Positions 17,758 to 27,727 of a DNA stretch of 64,000 nt are shown here, piece after piece. A program made the position numbers and the translations under genes. Below the pieces are notes generated by a model. It had not been told where the DNA came from. It saw only the letters and a program-made list of their open reading frames with translations, and did no database searches. Every line of letters starts with the position of its first letter. Position 1 is the stretch's first letter. The DNA is from Caulobacter segnis. Its GTDB lineage: Bacteria; Pseudomonadota; Alphaproteobacteria; Caulobacterales; Caulobacteraceae. The stretch is from NCBI RefSeq assembly GCF_029543125.1, contig NZ_JARQWW010000002.1:1-64000 (forward strand), in the 5' to 3' direction.

Positions 17758-18564
17758 TTACTTGAGAAACGCTGAGTAAACCGCAGTATCCACCGGGATC
17801 AGCCGCGTCGCGCCCGCCGTCTCCGACCAGCCCTTGGACAGGACCTCGGCCGGGGCGGCGGCGGTCGGCTGGGTCAGCGCCGCCGCGACGGCGTCGCACG
17901 CCACTTCGGCGCTCCGCACGCAGACCACCGGCCCGGGCGGGATCGGGTCTGAGCGCCAGAGCTCGACCAGCTTCGCCGCTTCCTCCGGCTTCTGGACCTT
18001 GAGCGTGCGCCACGGCTCCTCGGCCAGGGCGGCGATGTCGGCGGAGCCGTCCAGCAGGCGGTTCATGGCCCCGTCGTGCGTGCCGGCGAACCCGGCGTCC
18101 GTCACCTTCAGCCCCTCAGCCTTCACCCACGGCTCCTGCGCCAACGCGCCGGAGGTGGAGCCGGGGATGACCCGCACATAACGCAGGCCGGCGGCCTTCA
18201 AGTCCACACCCGCGCGCGCCAGCAGCACGCCGCGATAGCCGTCCAGGGTCGCGGGCGGCACGTCGAACATGGCGACCGGCGTGGTGGTGGTCGGCGTCCT
18301 GGCCGAGGCCAGATAGGCGGACAGGTTGGTCACCGCCACATCTACCCGCCCCTCGCGGATCGCGGCGGCCAGGGCGTCGGGACTTTCCAGCACCTGCACC
18401 GTCACTTTGCGGCCCAGCGCATGGCCCAGATGCTCGGCCATGGGCGCCAGGGCCACGGCGCGGTCGTAGCGGGCGTAATGGTAGGTGGCGAAGGTCAGTG
18501 CTCGCGGCTCGGCCGCCGCGCCGGTGCCTATGAAAGCCAGAAGGCCGGCGATCAGCGCCCTCAT
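17758..18564 (-). CDS. PhnD-like periplasmic substrate-binding protein
   Basis: About 268 residues. A short signal peptide (MRALIAGLLAFIGTGAAA) precedes a phosphate/phosphite/phosphonate-binding (PhnD-type) fold: TFATYHYARYDRAVALAPMAEHL, GRVDVAVTNLSAYLASART, then VIPGSTSGALAQEPWVKAEG and ADIAALAEEPWRTL. Normally such proteins feed an ABC importer, but no permease or ATPase is nearby. The ATG at 18564 overlaps the threonine aldolase stop by four bases (ATGA), so it is co-translated with that gene. The ligand is unknown; it might also be a sensor-associated binding protein. Confidence 0.8.
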   Translation of the reverse strand: MRALIAGLLAFIGTGAAAEPRALTFATYHYARYDRAVALAPMAEHLGHALGRKVTVQVLESPDALAAAIREGRVDVAVTNLSAYLASARTPTTTTPVAMFDVPPATLDGYRGVLLARAGVDLKAAGLRYVRVIPGSTSGALAQEPWVKAEGLKVTDAGFAGTHDGAMNRLLDGSADIAALAEEPWRTLKVQKPEEAAKLVELWRSDPIPPGPVVCVRSAEVACDAVAAALTQPTAAAPAEVLSKGWSETAGATRLIPVDTAVYSAFLK

Positions 18565-19571
18565 GCGACGGCCTGCAAGGCTTCGCCCAGTTCCTCGACC
18601 ATCTCCGGCGTGGTGGCCCAGGAGCACATGAACCGCACCGAGCCGTCGAGGAAGCGATAGACGAACCAGCCCTTGCCGCGCAGACGCTCCAGGGTCGCCT
18701 CGTCCATCTGGACGAACAGGCCGTTGGCCTCCACCGGATGCATCAGCGGGAACGGCATCAGGCCGGCCAGCTTTTGCGCCATGGCGTTGGCGTGGGCCGC
18801 GCGGTCGGCCCAGGCGCCACTTTCCAGCATGCCGATCCACGGCGCGGCCAGATAGCGGCCCTTGGAGATCAGCTGGCCCGAATGCTTGATCCGCGCCTCC
18901 AGCCGGCGCTCGAAGCTCTTGTCCAGGAACACCACCGCCTCGGTGGGGGTGGAGCCGGCCTTGGTTCCGCCCATGACCAGGATGTCCACGCCCATCTTGA
19001 CCACGGACTTCAGATCGAAGCCGGCGGCCACGGCGTTGGCCAGGCGGGCGCCGTCTAGGTGGACGCCGTAGCCCTTGGCCTTGGCGGCGGCGGTCAAGGC
19101 CGCCAGCGCATCGCCGGAATAGACGGTGCCGTACTCGGTGGCCTGGGTCAGGGACAGGGCCGCCGCCGGCTGACGGTAGGAGACGTCCGCCTCGTCCAGC
19201 GCGGCCTCCAGCGCCGCCAGCTCCATCTTGCCGCTCGCCCCCGGCAGACCGATCAGGCCCGTCCCGTGGGTGAAGAAGCCGGGCGCCCCGGTCTCGTCGG
19301 TGCAGATGTGGGCGTGCTCGTGGGCGATCACCGCCTCATGCGGTTGAGCCAGGCAGCCCAGCGCGAAGGCGTTGGCGGCGGTGCCCGACGGCAGGAACTT
19401 CACCACCGCATCGGCGTCCAGCGCTTCACGGATCAGGTCGGCGGCGCGGGCGCTGACATGGTCGGAGCCATAGCCGGACGCGGCTCCTGAATTGGCGGCG
19501 ACCAGCGCCTCCATCACCTCGGGCATGGCCCCGGCGACGTTGTCGGAGGCGAAGTCGTAACGGGCGGCCAT
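18561..19571 (-). CDS. ltaE: Low-specificity threonine aldolase family protein
   Basis: A 336-residue PLP enzyme of the beta-eliminating lyase fold. The start FASDNVAGAMPEVMEAL matches the family, with GYGSD, a HEHAHICTDETGAPGFFTHGTGL segment, VHLDGARLANAVAAG and the Schiff-base lysine in VMGGTKAGS. It cleaves threonine/allothreonine to glycine and acetaldehyde. It is the first gene of a two-gene unit with the PhnD-like protein. Confidence 0.9.
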   Translation of the reverse strand: MAARYDFASDNVAGAMPEVMEALVAANSGAASGYGSDHVSARAADLIREALDADAVVKFLPSGTAANAFALGCLAQPHEAVIAHEHAHICTDETGAPGFFTHGTGLIGLPGASGKMELAALEAALDEADVSYRQPAAALSLTQATEYGTVYSGDALAALTAAAKAKGYGVHLDGARLANAVAAGFDLKSVVKMGVDILVMGGTKAGSTPTEAVVFLDKSFERRLEARIKHSGQLISKGRYLAAPWIGMLESGAWADRAAHANAMAQKLAGLMPFPLMHPVEANGLFVQMDEATLERLRGKGWFVYRFLDGSVRFMCSWATTPEMVEELGEALQAVA

Positions 19572-19628
19572 GGGCGATCCTTGGAACGGTGTGAGGCGAG
19601 CCTTCTACCGTTCGGACAACCGCTTCGC

Positions 19629-20531
19629 CTAGTGCGCCCCGGCCTCGCCCGGCGCGGCGGACAGGGCGGCCGTCACCCGCTCCAGCTTGTCCGGATTGCG
19701 GGTGATGTAGATGGCGACGATGCGGCCGTCCTCGATCTCGAAGGCCGTGGTCTGCAGCACCCCGCCGCGCTCGCGGCTCACATAGCCGGGCAGGCCGTCG
19801 ATCCACATGGGCCGGACCATCTGCGCGTCCTGTAGAATCTGCTTGCGGAACAGGCCCCGGTAGAGGCGGATCGCCTTCTGCAGGCCGAAAATCGGGTTGA
19901 TGAAGGCCAGGACCTTGCCGCCGCCGTCGGAGCGGATGACCACGCCCTCGGCCAGCAGCCCCTGCAACATATTCAGGTCGCCGCTGCGGGTGGCGTTGAA
20001 GAAGGCCTGGGCGATCCGCGCGCCCTCCTCCTGGGCCACGGGATAACGGGAGCGGGCGTCTTGCACATGGCGGCGGGCGCGGACGGCCAGTTGCCGAACG
20101 GCGGCGGGCTCGCGGTCCAGGGTTCCTGCCACCTCGTCCAGCCCGACGCCGAACACGTCGTGCAGCAGGAAGGCCGCACGCTCCAGGGGCGACAGGCGCT
20201 CCAGCGCCATCATCAGGGTCAGGGTGAGCTCGTCCTCCATGGGTTCTTCCGGCTCGACCGCGATCAGCGGCTCGGGCAGCCAGGCGCCTACATAGGTTTC
20301 GCGCCGCGCCCGCGCGGACTTCATCTGGTCCAGGCACAGGCGGGTGACCGTACGCGACAGGAAGGCGCCGGGGTTCTGGACGCTGGCCATGTCCACCGAC
20401 CGCCAGCGCAGCCAGGCGTCCTGCACCACGTCCTCGGCCTCGCTCATGGAGCCGAGCATGCGGTAGGCGAGGCGCGTCAGCCGGGGCCGATGCGCCTCGA
20501 ACACCGTGACCGCCGGCTCAGGCGGCGACAT
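19629..20531 (-). CDS. ECF41-type sigma factor (SigJ-like)
   Basis: A 300-residue sigma factor, longer than a plain ECF. Region 2 is AYRMLGSMSEAEDVVQDAWLRW, and region 4 is LSPLERAAFLLHDVFGVGLDEVAGTLDREPAAVRQLAVRAR. Both hallmarks of ECF41 are present: WLPEP in the linker (GAWLPEPL) and DGGGK (RSDGGGKVLAF) in the SnoaL-like C-terminal extension, which in this family modulates activity in place of a separate anti-sigma factor. It overlaps the 3' end of the carboxymuconolactone decarboxylase gene by 14 bp, the partner family always linked to ECF41. Confidence 0.93.
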   Translation of the reverse strand: MSPPEPAVTVFEAHRPRLTRLAYRMLGSMSEAEDVVQDAWLRWRSVDMASVQNPGAFLSRTVTRLCLDQMKSARARRETYVGAWLPEPLIAVEPEEPMEDELTLTLMMALERLSPLERAAFLLHDVFGVGLDEVAGTLDREPAAVRQLAVRARRHVQDARSRYPVAQEEGARIAQAFFNATRSGDLNMLQGLLAEGVVIRSDGGGKVLAFINPIFGLQKAIRLYRGLFRKQILQDAQMVRPMWIDGLPGYVSRERGGVLQTTAFEIEDGRIVAIYITRNPDKLERVTAALSAAPGEAGAH

Positions 20532-20982
20532 CGGCGGGGTCCACGGCCGGCAGGGCCCGGAAGCCGATCTGCAGGCGGTTCCAGGCGTTGATCGCGCCGA
20601 TCAGCAGGGTCAGGTGGACCTGCTCGGTCTCGCTGAACACGGCCTTCACCTGCTCATAGTCGGCGTCCGGCGCGTTGGTCTGGGCCACCAGGGTCAGGGC
20701 CTCGGTCCAGGCCAGGGCGGCGCGCTCGCGGGCGGTGTAGAGCGGCGCCTCGCGCCAGGCCGGCAGCAGGTCCAGGCGCACCTGCTTCTCGCCGTGCTTG
20801 CGGGCGTCGGTCGTGTGCATGTTGATGCAGTAGGCGCAGCCGTTGATCTGCGACGCGCGCAGCTTCACGAACTCCATCACGCTGCGCTCCAGGCCGCTGT
20901 TGGCGAAGCTCGCCTCAAGGGCCATCAGCGCCTTGATGCCGTCGGGCGCCAGTTTGAACGGGTTGGTCAGCCGGGGGGTCAT
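20518..20982 (-). CDS. Carboxymuconolactone decarboxylase / AhpD-like protein (ECF41 partner)
   Basis: About 154 residues. The AhpD-like CxxC motif is in NGCAYCINMHTTDARKHGE (Cys-Ala-Tyr-Cys, then His), and the C-terminal region has TLLIGAINAWNRLQIGFR. Proteins like this are peroxidase- or hydroxymuconolactone-decarboxylase-like; the substrate is unknown. The ATG at 20982 has GGAGA upstream; 20994 and 21021 are in-frame alternatives. It is the first gene of the operon, followed by the ECF41 sigma factor, and is preceded by a consensus ECF41 promoter. Confidence 0.9.
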   Translation of the reverse strand: MTPRLTNPFKLAPDGIKALMALEASFANSGLERSVMEFVKLRASQINGCAYCINMHTTDARKHGEKQVRLDLLPAWREAPLYTARERAALAWTEALTLVAQTNAPDADYEQVKAVFSETEQVHLTLLIGAINAWNRLQIGFRALPAVDPADVAA

Positions 20983-21021
20983 TGTCGTCTCCATCCGCGC
21001 CTCATGCGCGTTCGACTTCAA

Positions 21022-21049
21022 GACGAGATGGCCGCCCCGTGATGTGACA
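21022..21049 (-). promoter_or_regulatory. ECF41 promoter (TGTCACA-N17-CGTC)
   Basis: On the minus strand TGTCACA (21049-21043) is followed after 17 bp by CGTC (21025-21022). This matches the published ECF41 target signature and lies about 40 bp before the start of the decarboxylase. It supports autoregulation of the two-gene unit. Confidence 0.75.
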
Positions 21050-21066
21050 TGGCCGCCAGGATTTTT

Positions 21067-22122
21067 TCAGAACCCATAGAGTTTGGCGTACTCGGCGTCC
21101 TTTGTCGCGATCTGGCGGGCGCAGTCGACCATGACCTTGGCCTGCTTCCAGGTGGCGTCGTCCTGCATCTTGCCGTCCAGCATGGCGACGCCGGTTCCGT
21201 CCGGCATGGCCTCCAGGATGCGCTTGGCGAAGGCCACCTCGACAGGGTCGGGCGAGAACACCTTCTTGGCGATGGCGACCTGGCTGGGATGCAGGCTCCA
21301 AGCCCCGGCGCAGCCCATGAGGAAGGCGTTGCGGAACTGCTGCTCGCAGGCCTCCGGATCGTCGATGGCGCCGAACGGCCCGTAGAACGGCTTGATCCCG
21401 TGGGCGGCGCAGGCGTCGATCATCTTGGCGAAGGTGTAGTGCCACAGATCCTGCTGGACGCTGGCGCGCGCACCGCCGTCGGCGTGCGGGTCCTCGACCA
21501 CGCGATAGCCCGGATGGCCGCCGCCGACGCGGGTGGTCTTCATGGCGCGGCTGGCGGCCAGATCAGCCGGACCCAGGCTGATGCCCTGCATGCGCGGGCT
21601 GGCCCCGGCGATGGCCTCCACGTTCATCACGCCTTCCGCCGTCTCCAGGATGGCGTGCAGCAGGATGGGCTTTGTCACCCCGTGCTTGGCCTCCAACGAG
21701 GCCAGCAGTTGATCCATGTAGAAAATGTCCCACGGGCCCTCGACCTTGGGCACCATGATGACGTCGATCTTGGACCCCGCCCGCCCGACGATCTCGCTGA
21801 CCTCGTCCAGGTGCCAGGGGGAGTTCAGGCAGTTGATGCGGGTCCAGAACCCGACCCCCGCCGCCGCGAAGTCCACGTTGCGCGCCAAGTCGATCAGCCC
21901 CGCCCGGGCCGCCGTCTTGGCGTCGGCGGGAATGGCGTCCTCCAGATTGGCGAGGATCACGTCCACCTCGCCCAGCAGGTCCGGAACCTTGGCGCGGACC
22001 TTGTCCAGGTGCGGCGGCACGAAGTGGATCATGCGCTCCACCCGGTTCGGCAGCTCGCTCAGCGGCGCCGGCGCACCGATGGCCAAGGGCTTGAAGAATC
22101 CTCTGGGCGTCTTGCTCGTCAT
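21067..22122 (-). CDS. HpcH/HpaI-family CoA ester lyase (malyl-CoA lyase-like)
   Basis: About 351 residues. CitE/malyl-CoA lyase signatures are [37 protein letters not shown] (metal-binding acidic cluster), [37 protein letters not shown] and the CoA-binding [18 protein letters not shown]. The length and the [22 protein letters not shown] start resemble (3S)-malyl-CoA/beta-methylmalyl-CoA lyases, which give glyoxylate plus acetyl- or propionyl-CoA. The start ATG at 22122 has GGGGGAG upstream. It stands alone; citramalyl-CoA lyase activity is an alternative. Confidence 0.85.
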   Translation of the reverse strand: MTSKTPRGFFKPLAIGAPAPLSELPNRVERMIHFVPPHLDKVRAKVPDLLGEVDVILANLEDAIPADAKTAARAGLIDLARNVDFAAAGVGFWTRINCLNSPWHLDEVSEIVGRAGSKIDVIMVPKVEGPWDIFYMDQLLASLEAKHGVTKPILLHAILETAEGVMNVEAIAGASPRMQGISLGPADLAASRAMKTTRVGGGHPGYRVVEDPHADGGARASVQQDLWHYTFAKMIDACAAHGIKPFYGPFGAIDDPEACEQQFRNAFLMGCAGAWSLHPSQVAIAKKVFSPDPVEVAFAKRILEAMPDGTGVAMLDGKMQDDATWKQAKVMVDCARQIATKDAEYAKLYGF

Positions 22123-22197
22123 CGTCTCACTCCCCCGCGATCTTTTTATTTCGCAATTGCGAGAAGACTTGCGGCGATGCGGAACGGCGTCAAGCAC

Positions 22198-22242
22198 CAA
22201 CCCTTCTCCTCCCCTGTAGCGAAGCGTACGGGGGAGGATGGA
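22198..22242. repeat. Intergenic palindromic repeat, copy F
   Basis: TTCTCCTCCCCTGTAGCGAAGCGTACGGGGGAGGA forms a CTCCCC/GGGGAG stem directly after xerD. It shares the CTCCTCCCCTGTAGC word with the copy at 33608-33680. Confidence 0.5.
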
Positions 22243-22246
22243 AGCC

Positions 22247-23155
22247 TCACCCCTTTTTCGCCAGCGGGTGCTTTTCCTCGACCACCGCTTTCAGCCGTCC
22301 CTCGGCCACGTGGGTGTAGATCTGGGTCGTGGCGATATCGGCGTGGCCGAGCAGGGTCTGGACCACGCGCAGGTCCGCTCCGCCCTCCAGCAGATGGGTG
22401 GCGAAGGCGTGGCGCAGGACGTGGGGGCTGACCTTCTCGCGGTCGATGCCGGCGTTGACCGCCGCCTCGTCCAGCAACTGGGCCACCCGGCGGGAGGTCA
22501 GGCGGCCGGCGGCGCTGCGCGAGACGAACAGCCACGGGCTGTCCTTCACCCCGGCCGGCAGGAAGTGCGCCCGCACATCCAGATAGGATTTCACCGCCGC
22601 GCGGGCGGCGTCGTTCAGGGGAGCCAGCCGCTCCTTGCCGCCCTTGCCCTTGACGATCAGGTAGGCCGGATCGCGCGTCAGGGCCGCCAGGGGCAGGTTC
22701 AGCAGCTCGGAGATCCGCAGGCCGGAGGCGTAGAGCAGCTCGATCATGCAGGCGAGACGCAGGCCGTGGGCGGCGTCCTTCTCGAAGGCGGCGGCGATCA
22801 GGCCCTCCACCTCCTCGCGGCTCAGCACCTTGGGCAGGGGGCGGCCCTTCTTGGGCGCCTCCACCCGGCGGGAGGGATCGTCGGTCCGCCAGCCTTCGCC
22901 CAGAACAAAGCGGTGGAACTGGCGCAGGGCCGAGCGACGCCGCGACGCCGTGGCCGGCGACAGGCCCCGCGCCCCGAGGTCTGCGAAATAGGCCTCCACA
23001 TCCTCGGCCGAGGCGGAGCCGAAGTCCCGCCCTCGCCCCTTCAGGAAGGCGGCGGCGTCCTCCAGATCCTTGCCATAGGCGGTCAGGGTGTTCTTCGACG
23101 ACGCCCGCTCGACGGCCATCATCTCCAGGAACGCCTCGACCCAGCCGGCGCTCAT
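22247..23155 (-). CDS. xerD: Site-specific tyrosine recombinase XerD
   Basis: A 302-residue protein, normal XerD length. An N-terminal SAM-like DNA-binding domain ([23 protein letters not shown]) precedes the catalytic domain with R147 (SGLRISELL), Lys in [11 protein letters not shown] (~171-174), H245 and R248 ([15 protein letters not shown]), H271 and nucleophile Y280 (TTQIYTHV). With XerC it resolves chromosome dimers at dif. Its ATG overlaps the upstream gene's stop (ATGA). Not a mobile-element integrase: there are no attachment repeats and the neighbours are core genes. Confidence 0.95.
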   Translation of the reverse strand: MSAGWVEAFLEMMAVERASSKNTLTAYGKDLEDAAAFLKGRGRDFGSASAEDVEAYFADLGARGLSPATASRRRSALRQFHRFVLGEGWRTDDPSRRVEAPKKGRPLPKVLSREEVEGLIAAAFEKDAAHGLRLACMIELLYASGLRISELLNLPLAALTRDPAYLIVKGKGGKERLAPLNDAARAAVKSYLDVRAHFLPAGVKDSPWLFVSRSAAGRLTSRRVAQLLDEAAVNAGIDREKVSPHVLRHAFATHLLEGGADLRVVQTLLGHADIATTQIYTHVAEGRLKAVVEEKHPLAKKG

Positions 23156-24597
23156 TTGATTTGCAGGGTCAGGATGCCCTCGGCGGCGAGCGCGCGGGCG
23201 TCGGCGGTCAGGCCGGCGCGGTTCAAGGCGCGGACCACGCGGGCGCGGTCGGCGCTGGCGAAGTTCCCGATCCCCGCATCGGCGGCGATGCTCAGGGCCA
23301 GCAGGCCGGTCTCGCCCTTCAACCCGGCGGCGGCGGCCTGATCCAGAGCCGCGAGACGGGCCGGTGAAGCGCTGGAGCGCGGGCCTTCGAAGGCGGCGAA
23401 CTCGCCCCGCGCCTGCGGGCTCATGGACACCCCTTCGGAGGGCGCGAGCGCCCACAGGATCATGGCCGCCGGCTGAGCGGGCGACTTGGCGCCGCCATGC
23501 GCGCCCCGCTCCACCAAGCGATCCAGGGTCGGGCCGTCGGCCTGCCCCGCCGCCGCCGCGATCAGCGCGTCGATCAGGGCCATGTCGTCGGCCGGGGCGG
23601 CGGAGTCGGAGACCAGACCGCTGCGGATGGCGCGGGCCGTCTCCACATCCCCGGCCGCCACGGCGGCGCGGATGAACAGCAGCGGATCCTGCAGCGGCGC
23701 GCGGGCGCCGACCAGGGCGGCGATCACCGGGCGGGCGGAGACGGCGGCCTCGGTGAAGGCGACGATCCCCTTGGTCCGGCGCAGGAAGGCCAGAGCCGAG
23801 GTCTCGGCCGCCGTCAGGTCGCCGGCCGCCAGTTCGGGCGGCGCGGGCGGACCAGCGAGATGCGCGGCGATGGCCGGGCTGGCGTTGGCGCGGGCGGCGT
23901 CCAGGTTCAGGCCCAGCTTGCGGGACAGGGCGTATTCGACGCCGCTCTTCAGCGAAGCTTCACCCGGAGAGCCGGCGCCGGCGATCAGCGCGCCCATCAG
24001 GCGGGGATAGGCGGAGCCCTTCGGCTCCTGCGCCGTGGCGAGGGTCAGGGTCAGTTGGGCCGCCTCGGCCTGGCCCGAGGTCGCCTGGCAGAAGGCCCGC
24101 AGGCGCAGCCAGTAGGGATCGCCCCGGTTCTCGGTCACCGCCTCGGCCACCGCGCAGGCCCGGGCGTCGTCGCCGACGATCAGGGCCGCCTCCGCCGCCG
24201 CCTGGGACAGGGCCGAGCTGGCTGACAGGTTCGGCGCACGCCGCAGGATAGCCGCAGCGCCCTCGGCCTCGCCCAGGGCGAGCAGGCCCTGCACCCGCGC
24301 CGCGCCCAGGGCCGGATCATTGCCAGCGCCGTCGGGACCGGAAGCCCCCGTGGTCAGCAGACGCCGGGCCAGACCCTGCGCCGCCGGCGACAGGCTCTTG
24401 GCCGACACCCTCGGCAAGGTCTCGCCCAGAATGACCGGTGACGTCCCCCGCCACAGATCGGCGCCCAGACCCGTGTCCGCGCCCACCGGCGTCGAGAACA
24501 GGTCGGGCGGCGCCAAGGTGGTCACCTCCACCTGGGCCCAGGCGGGGCTCGAGATGGCGAGGGCGAGGGCGGCGGGGAGGAATCTGTGACGAACCAT
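23152..24597 (-). CDS. Secreted alanine-rich helical repeat protein of unknown function
   Basis: About 481 residues. A signal peptide (MVRHRFLPAALALAISSPAWA) is followed by an Ala/Gly/Leu-rich helical repeat body (for example ALGAARVQGLLALGEAEGAAAILRRA) that resembles TPR/Sel1-like solenoids without a clear consensus. Predicted periplasmic. I do not recognise a named family. It is co-translated with xerD (4-base ATGA overlap) and starts 74 bp from divergent aroK. I use the ATG at 24597 because it begins the signal peptide. Confidence 0.75.
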   Translation of the reverse strand: MVRHRFLPAALALAISSPAWAQVEVTTLAPPDLFSTPVGADTGLGADLWRGTSPVILGETLPRVSAKSLSPAAQGLARRLLTTGASGPDGAGNDPALGAARVQGLLALGEAEGAAAILRRAPNLSASSALSQAAAEAALIVGDDARACAVAEAVTENRGDPYWLRLRAFCQATSGQAEAAQLTLTLATAQEPKGSAYPRLMGALIAGAGSPGEASLKSGVEYALSRKLGLNLDAARANASPAIAAHLAGPPAPPELAAGDLTAAETSALAFLRRTKGIVAFTEAAVSARPVIAALVGARAPLQDPLLFIRAAVAAGDVETARAIRSGLVSDSAAPADDMALIDALIAAAAGQADGPTLDRLVERGAHGGAKSPAQPAAMILWALAPSEGVSMSPQARGEFAAFEGPRSSASPARLAALDQAAAAGLKGETGLLALSIAADAGIGNFASADRARVVRALNRAGLTADARALAAEGILTLQIK

Positions 24598-24671
24598 GGC
24601 GTTGATTATGCCCGGCCCGAACGTGGCGCCCAACCCCGTGCTCGTGTAAGCGGTTGCTTCCAAGCAGAACC

Positions 24672-25214
24672 ATGACCGCAACCCTCGCCCCTCCCCCCCG
24701 CACCATCGTGCTCGTCGGCCTCATGGGCGTGGGCAAATCCAGCGTCGGCCGCCGGCTGGCCTATGCGCTCGGCCTGCCGTTCAAGGACGCCGACACCGAG
24801 GTGGAGGCCGCCGCCGGGCGCACCATTCCCGAAATCTTCGCCGACCTGGGCGAGGCCGCCTTCCGCGATGGGGAGCGCCGGGTGATCGCCCGCCTGCTGG
24901 ACGAACCGGTCCATGTCCTGGCCACCGGCGGCGGCGCCTTCGTGGATCCCAAGACGCGCGAGCTGATCAAGGAGCGGGCGACCTCCATCTGGCTGAAGGC
25001 CGATCTCGAGATCCTGGCCCGCCGCGTGGGCCGCAAGGACAGCCGCCCCCTGTTGCGCAACCGCGATCCGCTTGAGGTCCTGACCCAGCTGGCCGAGACG
25101 CGCTATCCCCTCTACGCCGAAGCCGACATCGTGGTGGAGACCGCCGACACGCCGCATCAGGTGGCCGTCGATCAGGTCCTCGCCGCCCTCGCCGCCCACG
25201 AAGCCGCCGCATGA
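24672..25214 (+). CDS. aroK: Shikimate kinase
   Basis: A 180-residue protein. The P-loop [15 protein letters not shown] lies near the N-terminus, with the DADTEVE shikimate/metal motif, [23 protein letters not shown] and the lid region [10 protein letters not shown]. It phosphorylates shikimate in aromatic amino-acid synthesis. The ATG at 24672 is chosen; an ATG/TTG a few codons upstream (24654) is also in frame. Its stop overlaps the aroB start by four bases (ATGA). Confidence 0.95.
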   Translation: MTATLAPPPRTIVLVGLMGVGKSSVGRRLAYALGLPFKDADTEVEAAAGRTIPEIFADLGEAAFRDGERRVIARLLDEPVHVLATGGGAFVDPKTRELIKERATSIWLKADLEILARRVGRKDSRPLLRNRDPLEVLTQLAETRYPLYAEADIVVETADTPHQVAVDQVLAALAAHEAAA

Positions 25215-26329
25215 CCCAGATCCGCACCATTCCCGTCGGCCTTGGCGACCGCGCCTATGACGTCGTCGTCGGCCCCGGCCTGATCGACACCGCCGGCGCA
25301 CGCATCGCGCCCCTGCTGAAGCGCAAGCGCACCGCCATCGTCGCCGACGCCGACGTGGCCGAGCATCACGGGGAGCGCCTGTCCGCCGCCCTGGAGAAGG
25401 CCGGGATCGCCGTGGACATGATCCTGGTCCCGCCAGGCGAGGAGTCGAAAAGCTGGGAGGGCCTGGCCCAGGTCAGCGACCAGCTTCTGGCCCTCAGCCT
25501 GGATCGCGGCGACATGATCGTCGCCTTCGGCGGCGGCGTGGTCGGCGACCTGACCGGCTTCGCGGCGGCGATCTACAAGCGCGGCGTCGACTTCATCCAG
25601 ATCCCCACCACCCTGCTGGCCCAGGTGGACAGCTCCGTGGGCGGCAAGACCGCCATCGACACCCCCCGGGGCAAGAACCTGATCGGCGCCTTCCACCAGC
25701 CGCGTCTGGTGCTGGCGGACCTGGACGTGCTGGCCACCCTGCCCGACCGTGAAATGGCCTGCGGCTACGCCGAGGTGATCAAGTACGGCCTGCTGGGCGA
25801 CTTCGCCTTCTTCGAGTGGCTGGAGGCCAACGGCCCCAAGGTCCTGGCGCGTGAGCCGGAGGCTCTGCTGCACGCCGTGGCCCGCTCGGTGGAGATGAAG
25901 GCCGAGATCGTCGCCGAGGATGAGAAGGAGGCGGGCCGCCGCGCCCTGCTGAACCTCGGCCACACCTTCGGCCACGCACTGGAGGGCGAGATGGGCTTCG
26001 GCGACGCGCTGAAGCATGGCGAGGCGGTGGCCGTGGGCATGGCCCAGGCCTTCCGCTTCTCCGCCCGCCAGGGGATGTGCTCCGCCCAGGACGCCGCCCG
26101 CGCGGAGGCCGCCATCGCCGCCGTCGGCCTGCCGACCGCCCCGGCCCAGGTGCGCGCGGAACCCTTCGCCGCCGACGCGCTTCTGGCCCACATGGGACAG
26201 GACAAGAAGGCCGAGGGCGGCAAGCTGACCTTCATCCTCGCGCGGGCTATCGGCGACGCCGTGACCGCCAAGGGCGTCGATGCGGGCGCCGTGCGTGACT
26301 TTCTGCTGAACGAAGGCGCGGTCCCGTGA
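25211..26329 (+). CDS. aroB: 3-dehydroquinate synthase
   Basis: A 372-residue protein. NAD- and zinc-binding signatures are visible: [63 protein letters not shown] and [15 protein letters not shown]. It makes 3-dehydroquinate from DAHP, the second step of the shikimate pathway. It overlaps aroK (ATGA) and the transporter downstream (GTGA), so the three are tightly translationally coupled. Confidence 0.97.
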   Translation: MTQIRTIPVGLGDRAYDVVVGPGLIDTAGARIAPLLKRKRTAIVADADVAEHHGERLSAALEKAGIAVDMILVPPGEESKSWEGLAQVSDQLLALSLDRGDMIVAFGGGVVGDLTGFAAAIYKRGVDFIQIPTTLLAQVDSSVGGKTAIDTPRGKNLIGAFHQPRLVLADLDVLATLPDREMACGYAEVIKYGLLGDFAFFEWLEANGPKVLAREPEALLHAVARSVEMKAEIVAEDEKEAGRRALLNLGHTFGHALEGEMGFGDALKHGEAVAVGMAQAFRFSARQGMCSAQDAARAEAAIAAVGLPTAPAQVRAEPFAADALLAHMGQDKKAEGGKLTFILARAIGDAVTAKGVDAGAVRDFLLNEGAVP

Positions 26330-27612
26330 TCTGGGCCATCCTGGCGGGCCTGGGGCCGTCTCTGGTCTTGCTGCTGGCCATGTCGGGCCTGATCTCGGCG
26401 GCCGAAACCTCCATGACCGCCGCCAGCCGCGGCCGCATGCATCAGCTGGAGCGCGACGGCGACAAGGCCGCCGCGCGGGTCAACAAGCTGAACACCGACC
26501 AGGAGCGGATGATCGGCGCCATCCTTCTCTCCAACAACGTCATCAACATCGGCGCCTCGGCCCTGACCACCAGCGTGCTGGCCGTGGTCTTCCCCGGCCC
26601 CATCGGCGCCCTGATCGCCACGGCGGTGATGACGGTGCTGATCGTGATCTTCTCGGAGATCCTGCCCAAGACCCTGGCCATCGCCCGCGCCGACGACGTG
26701 GCCCGCGCCATGTCGATCCCGACGATGATCGTTGTGAAGGTCTTCGGCCCCGTGGCCCGCGGCGCCCAATGGATCGTCCGCCAGACCCTGAGGCCCTTCG
26801 GCATCAACCTGTCGATGGAGACCGACGTCCTGGCCGCTCACGAGGAGATCCGGGGCGCGGTGGAGTACCATCACTCCGAAGGCCTGGTGGAGGGCCGCGA
26901 CCGGCGAATGCTGGGCGGCGTGCTCGACCTGTCGGAGATGGACGTCTCCGAAGTCATGGTTCACCGCAAGTCCATGATCATGCTCGATATCGAACTGGCG
27001 CCGCGCGAGCTGGTGACAGCGGCCCTGGCCGCAGCCCACACGCGTCTGCCGCTCTACAAGGACGAGCCAGAGAACATCGTCGGCGTCCTGCACGCCAAGG
27101 ACCTGCTGAAGGCCCTGGCGGAGACCGAGGGCGGCGTCGATGCGCTGAATATAGCCGCCATCGCCCGCGAGCCCTGGTTCATCCCGGACACCACCAACCT
27201 GAAGGATCAGCTGAACGCCTTCCTCAAGCGCCGCAGCCACTTCGCCTTGGTGGTGGACGAGTACGGCGCCCTGCAGGGTCTGGTGACGCTGGAGGACATC
27301 CTCGAGGAGATCGTCGGCGAGATCGACGACGAGCACGACGACGCGGTGGAGGGTGTGCGCCGCCAACCCGACGGCGCGGTCAATGTGGACGGCCACGTCA
27401 CCGTGCGCGACCTCAACCGCGCCATGGACTGGGACCTGCCGGAGAGCGACGCCGTGACCATCGCCGGCCTGGTGATTCACGAGGCGCAGACCATTCCGGA
27501 ACCCGGCCAGACCTTCATCTTCCACCGCCATCGGTTCCAGATCCTGCGCCGCCAGCGCAATCAGATCACCGCCCTGCGGGTCAGCCCGCGCCTGGACGAC
27601 GCCGCCGTCTAG
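26326..27612 (+). CDS. CNNM/CorC-family transporter (DUF21, CBS pair, CorC_HlyC)
   Basis: A 428-residue membrane protein. The N-terminal DUF21/CNNM transmembrane domain spans about residues 1-190 ([43 protein letters not shown]). Two CBS domains follow ([29 protein letters not shown], then [20 protein letters not shown]), then a C-terminal CorC_HlyC domain ending in [20 protein letters not shown]. The family is linked to Mg/Co efflux. Starts at GTG 26326 inside the aroB stop (GTGA), so it is coupled to aroB; a metabolic link is not obvious. Confidence 0.88.
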   Translation: MIWAILAGLGPSLVLLLAMSGLISAAETSMTAASRGRMHQLERDGDKAAARVNKLNTDQERMIGAILLSNNVINIGASALTTSVLAVVFPGPIGALIATAVMTVLIVIFSEILPKTLAIARADDVARAMSIPTMIVVKVFGPVARGAQWIVRQTLRPFGINLSMETDVLAAHEEIRGAVEYHHSEGLVEGRDRRMLGGVLDLSEMDVSEVMVHRKSMIMLDIELAPRELVTAALAAAHTRLPLYKDEPENIVGVLHAKDLLKALAETEGGVDALNIAAIAREPWFIPDTTNLKDQLNAFLKRRSHFALVVDEYGALQGLVTLEDILEEIVGEIDDEHDDAVEGVRRQPDGAVNVDGHVTVRDLNRAMDWDLPESDAVTIAGLVIHEAQTIPEPGQTFIFHRHRFQILRRQRNQITALRVSPRLDDAAV

Positions 27613-27707
27613 GCAAAACGCCCGTTATGTCGGGAGCCGGACGGTGGCGGCGCCCGCATATGTTGTATGCGGTGAAATGGGCGGGGCTTCGCTGATCAGG
27701 CGACAAG

Positions 27708-27727
27708 CCTTGTCCAATGTGACAAGG
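27708..27727 (+). promoter_or_regulatory. Hairpin upstream of the response regulator
   Basis: CCTTGTC-CAATGT-GACAAGG is a perfect 7-bp palindrome with a 6-base spacer, about 100 bp before the single-domain response regulator gene. It could be an operator or an attenuating stem for the preceding transporter. No T-run. Confidence 0.35.

Noticed and set aside
22247-23155. Integrase of a mobile element
   Set aside because: The tyrosine recombinase is XerD by length and neighbours. There is no cargo, attachment duplication or tRNA junction.
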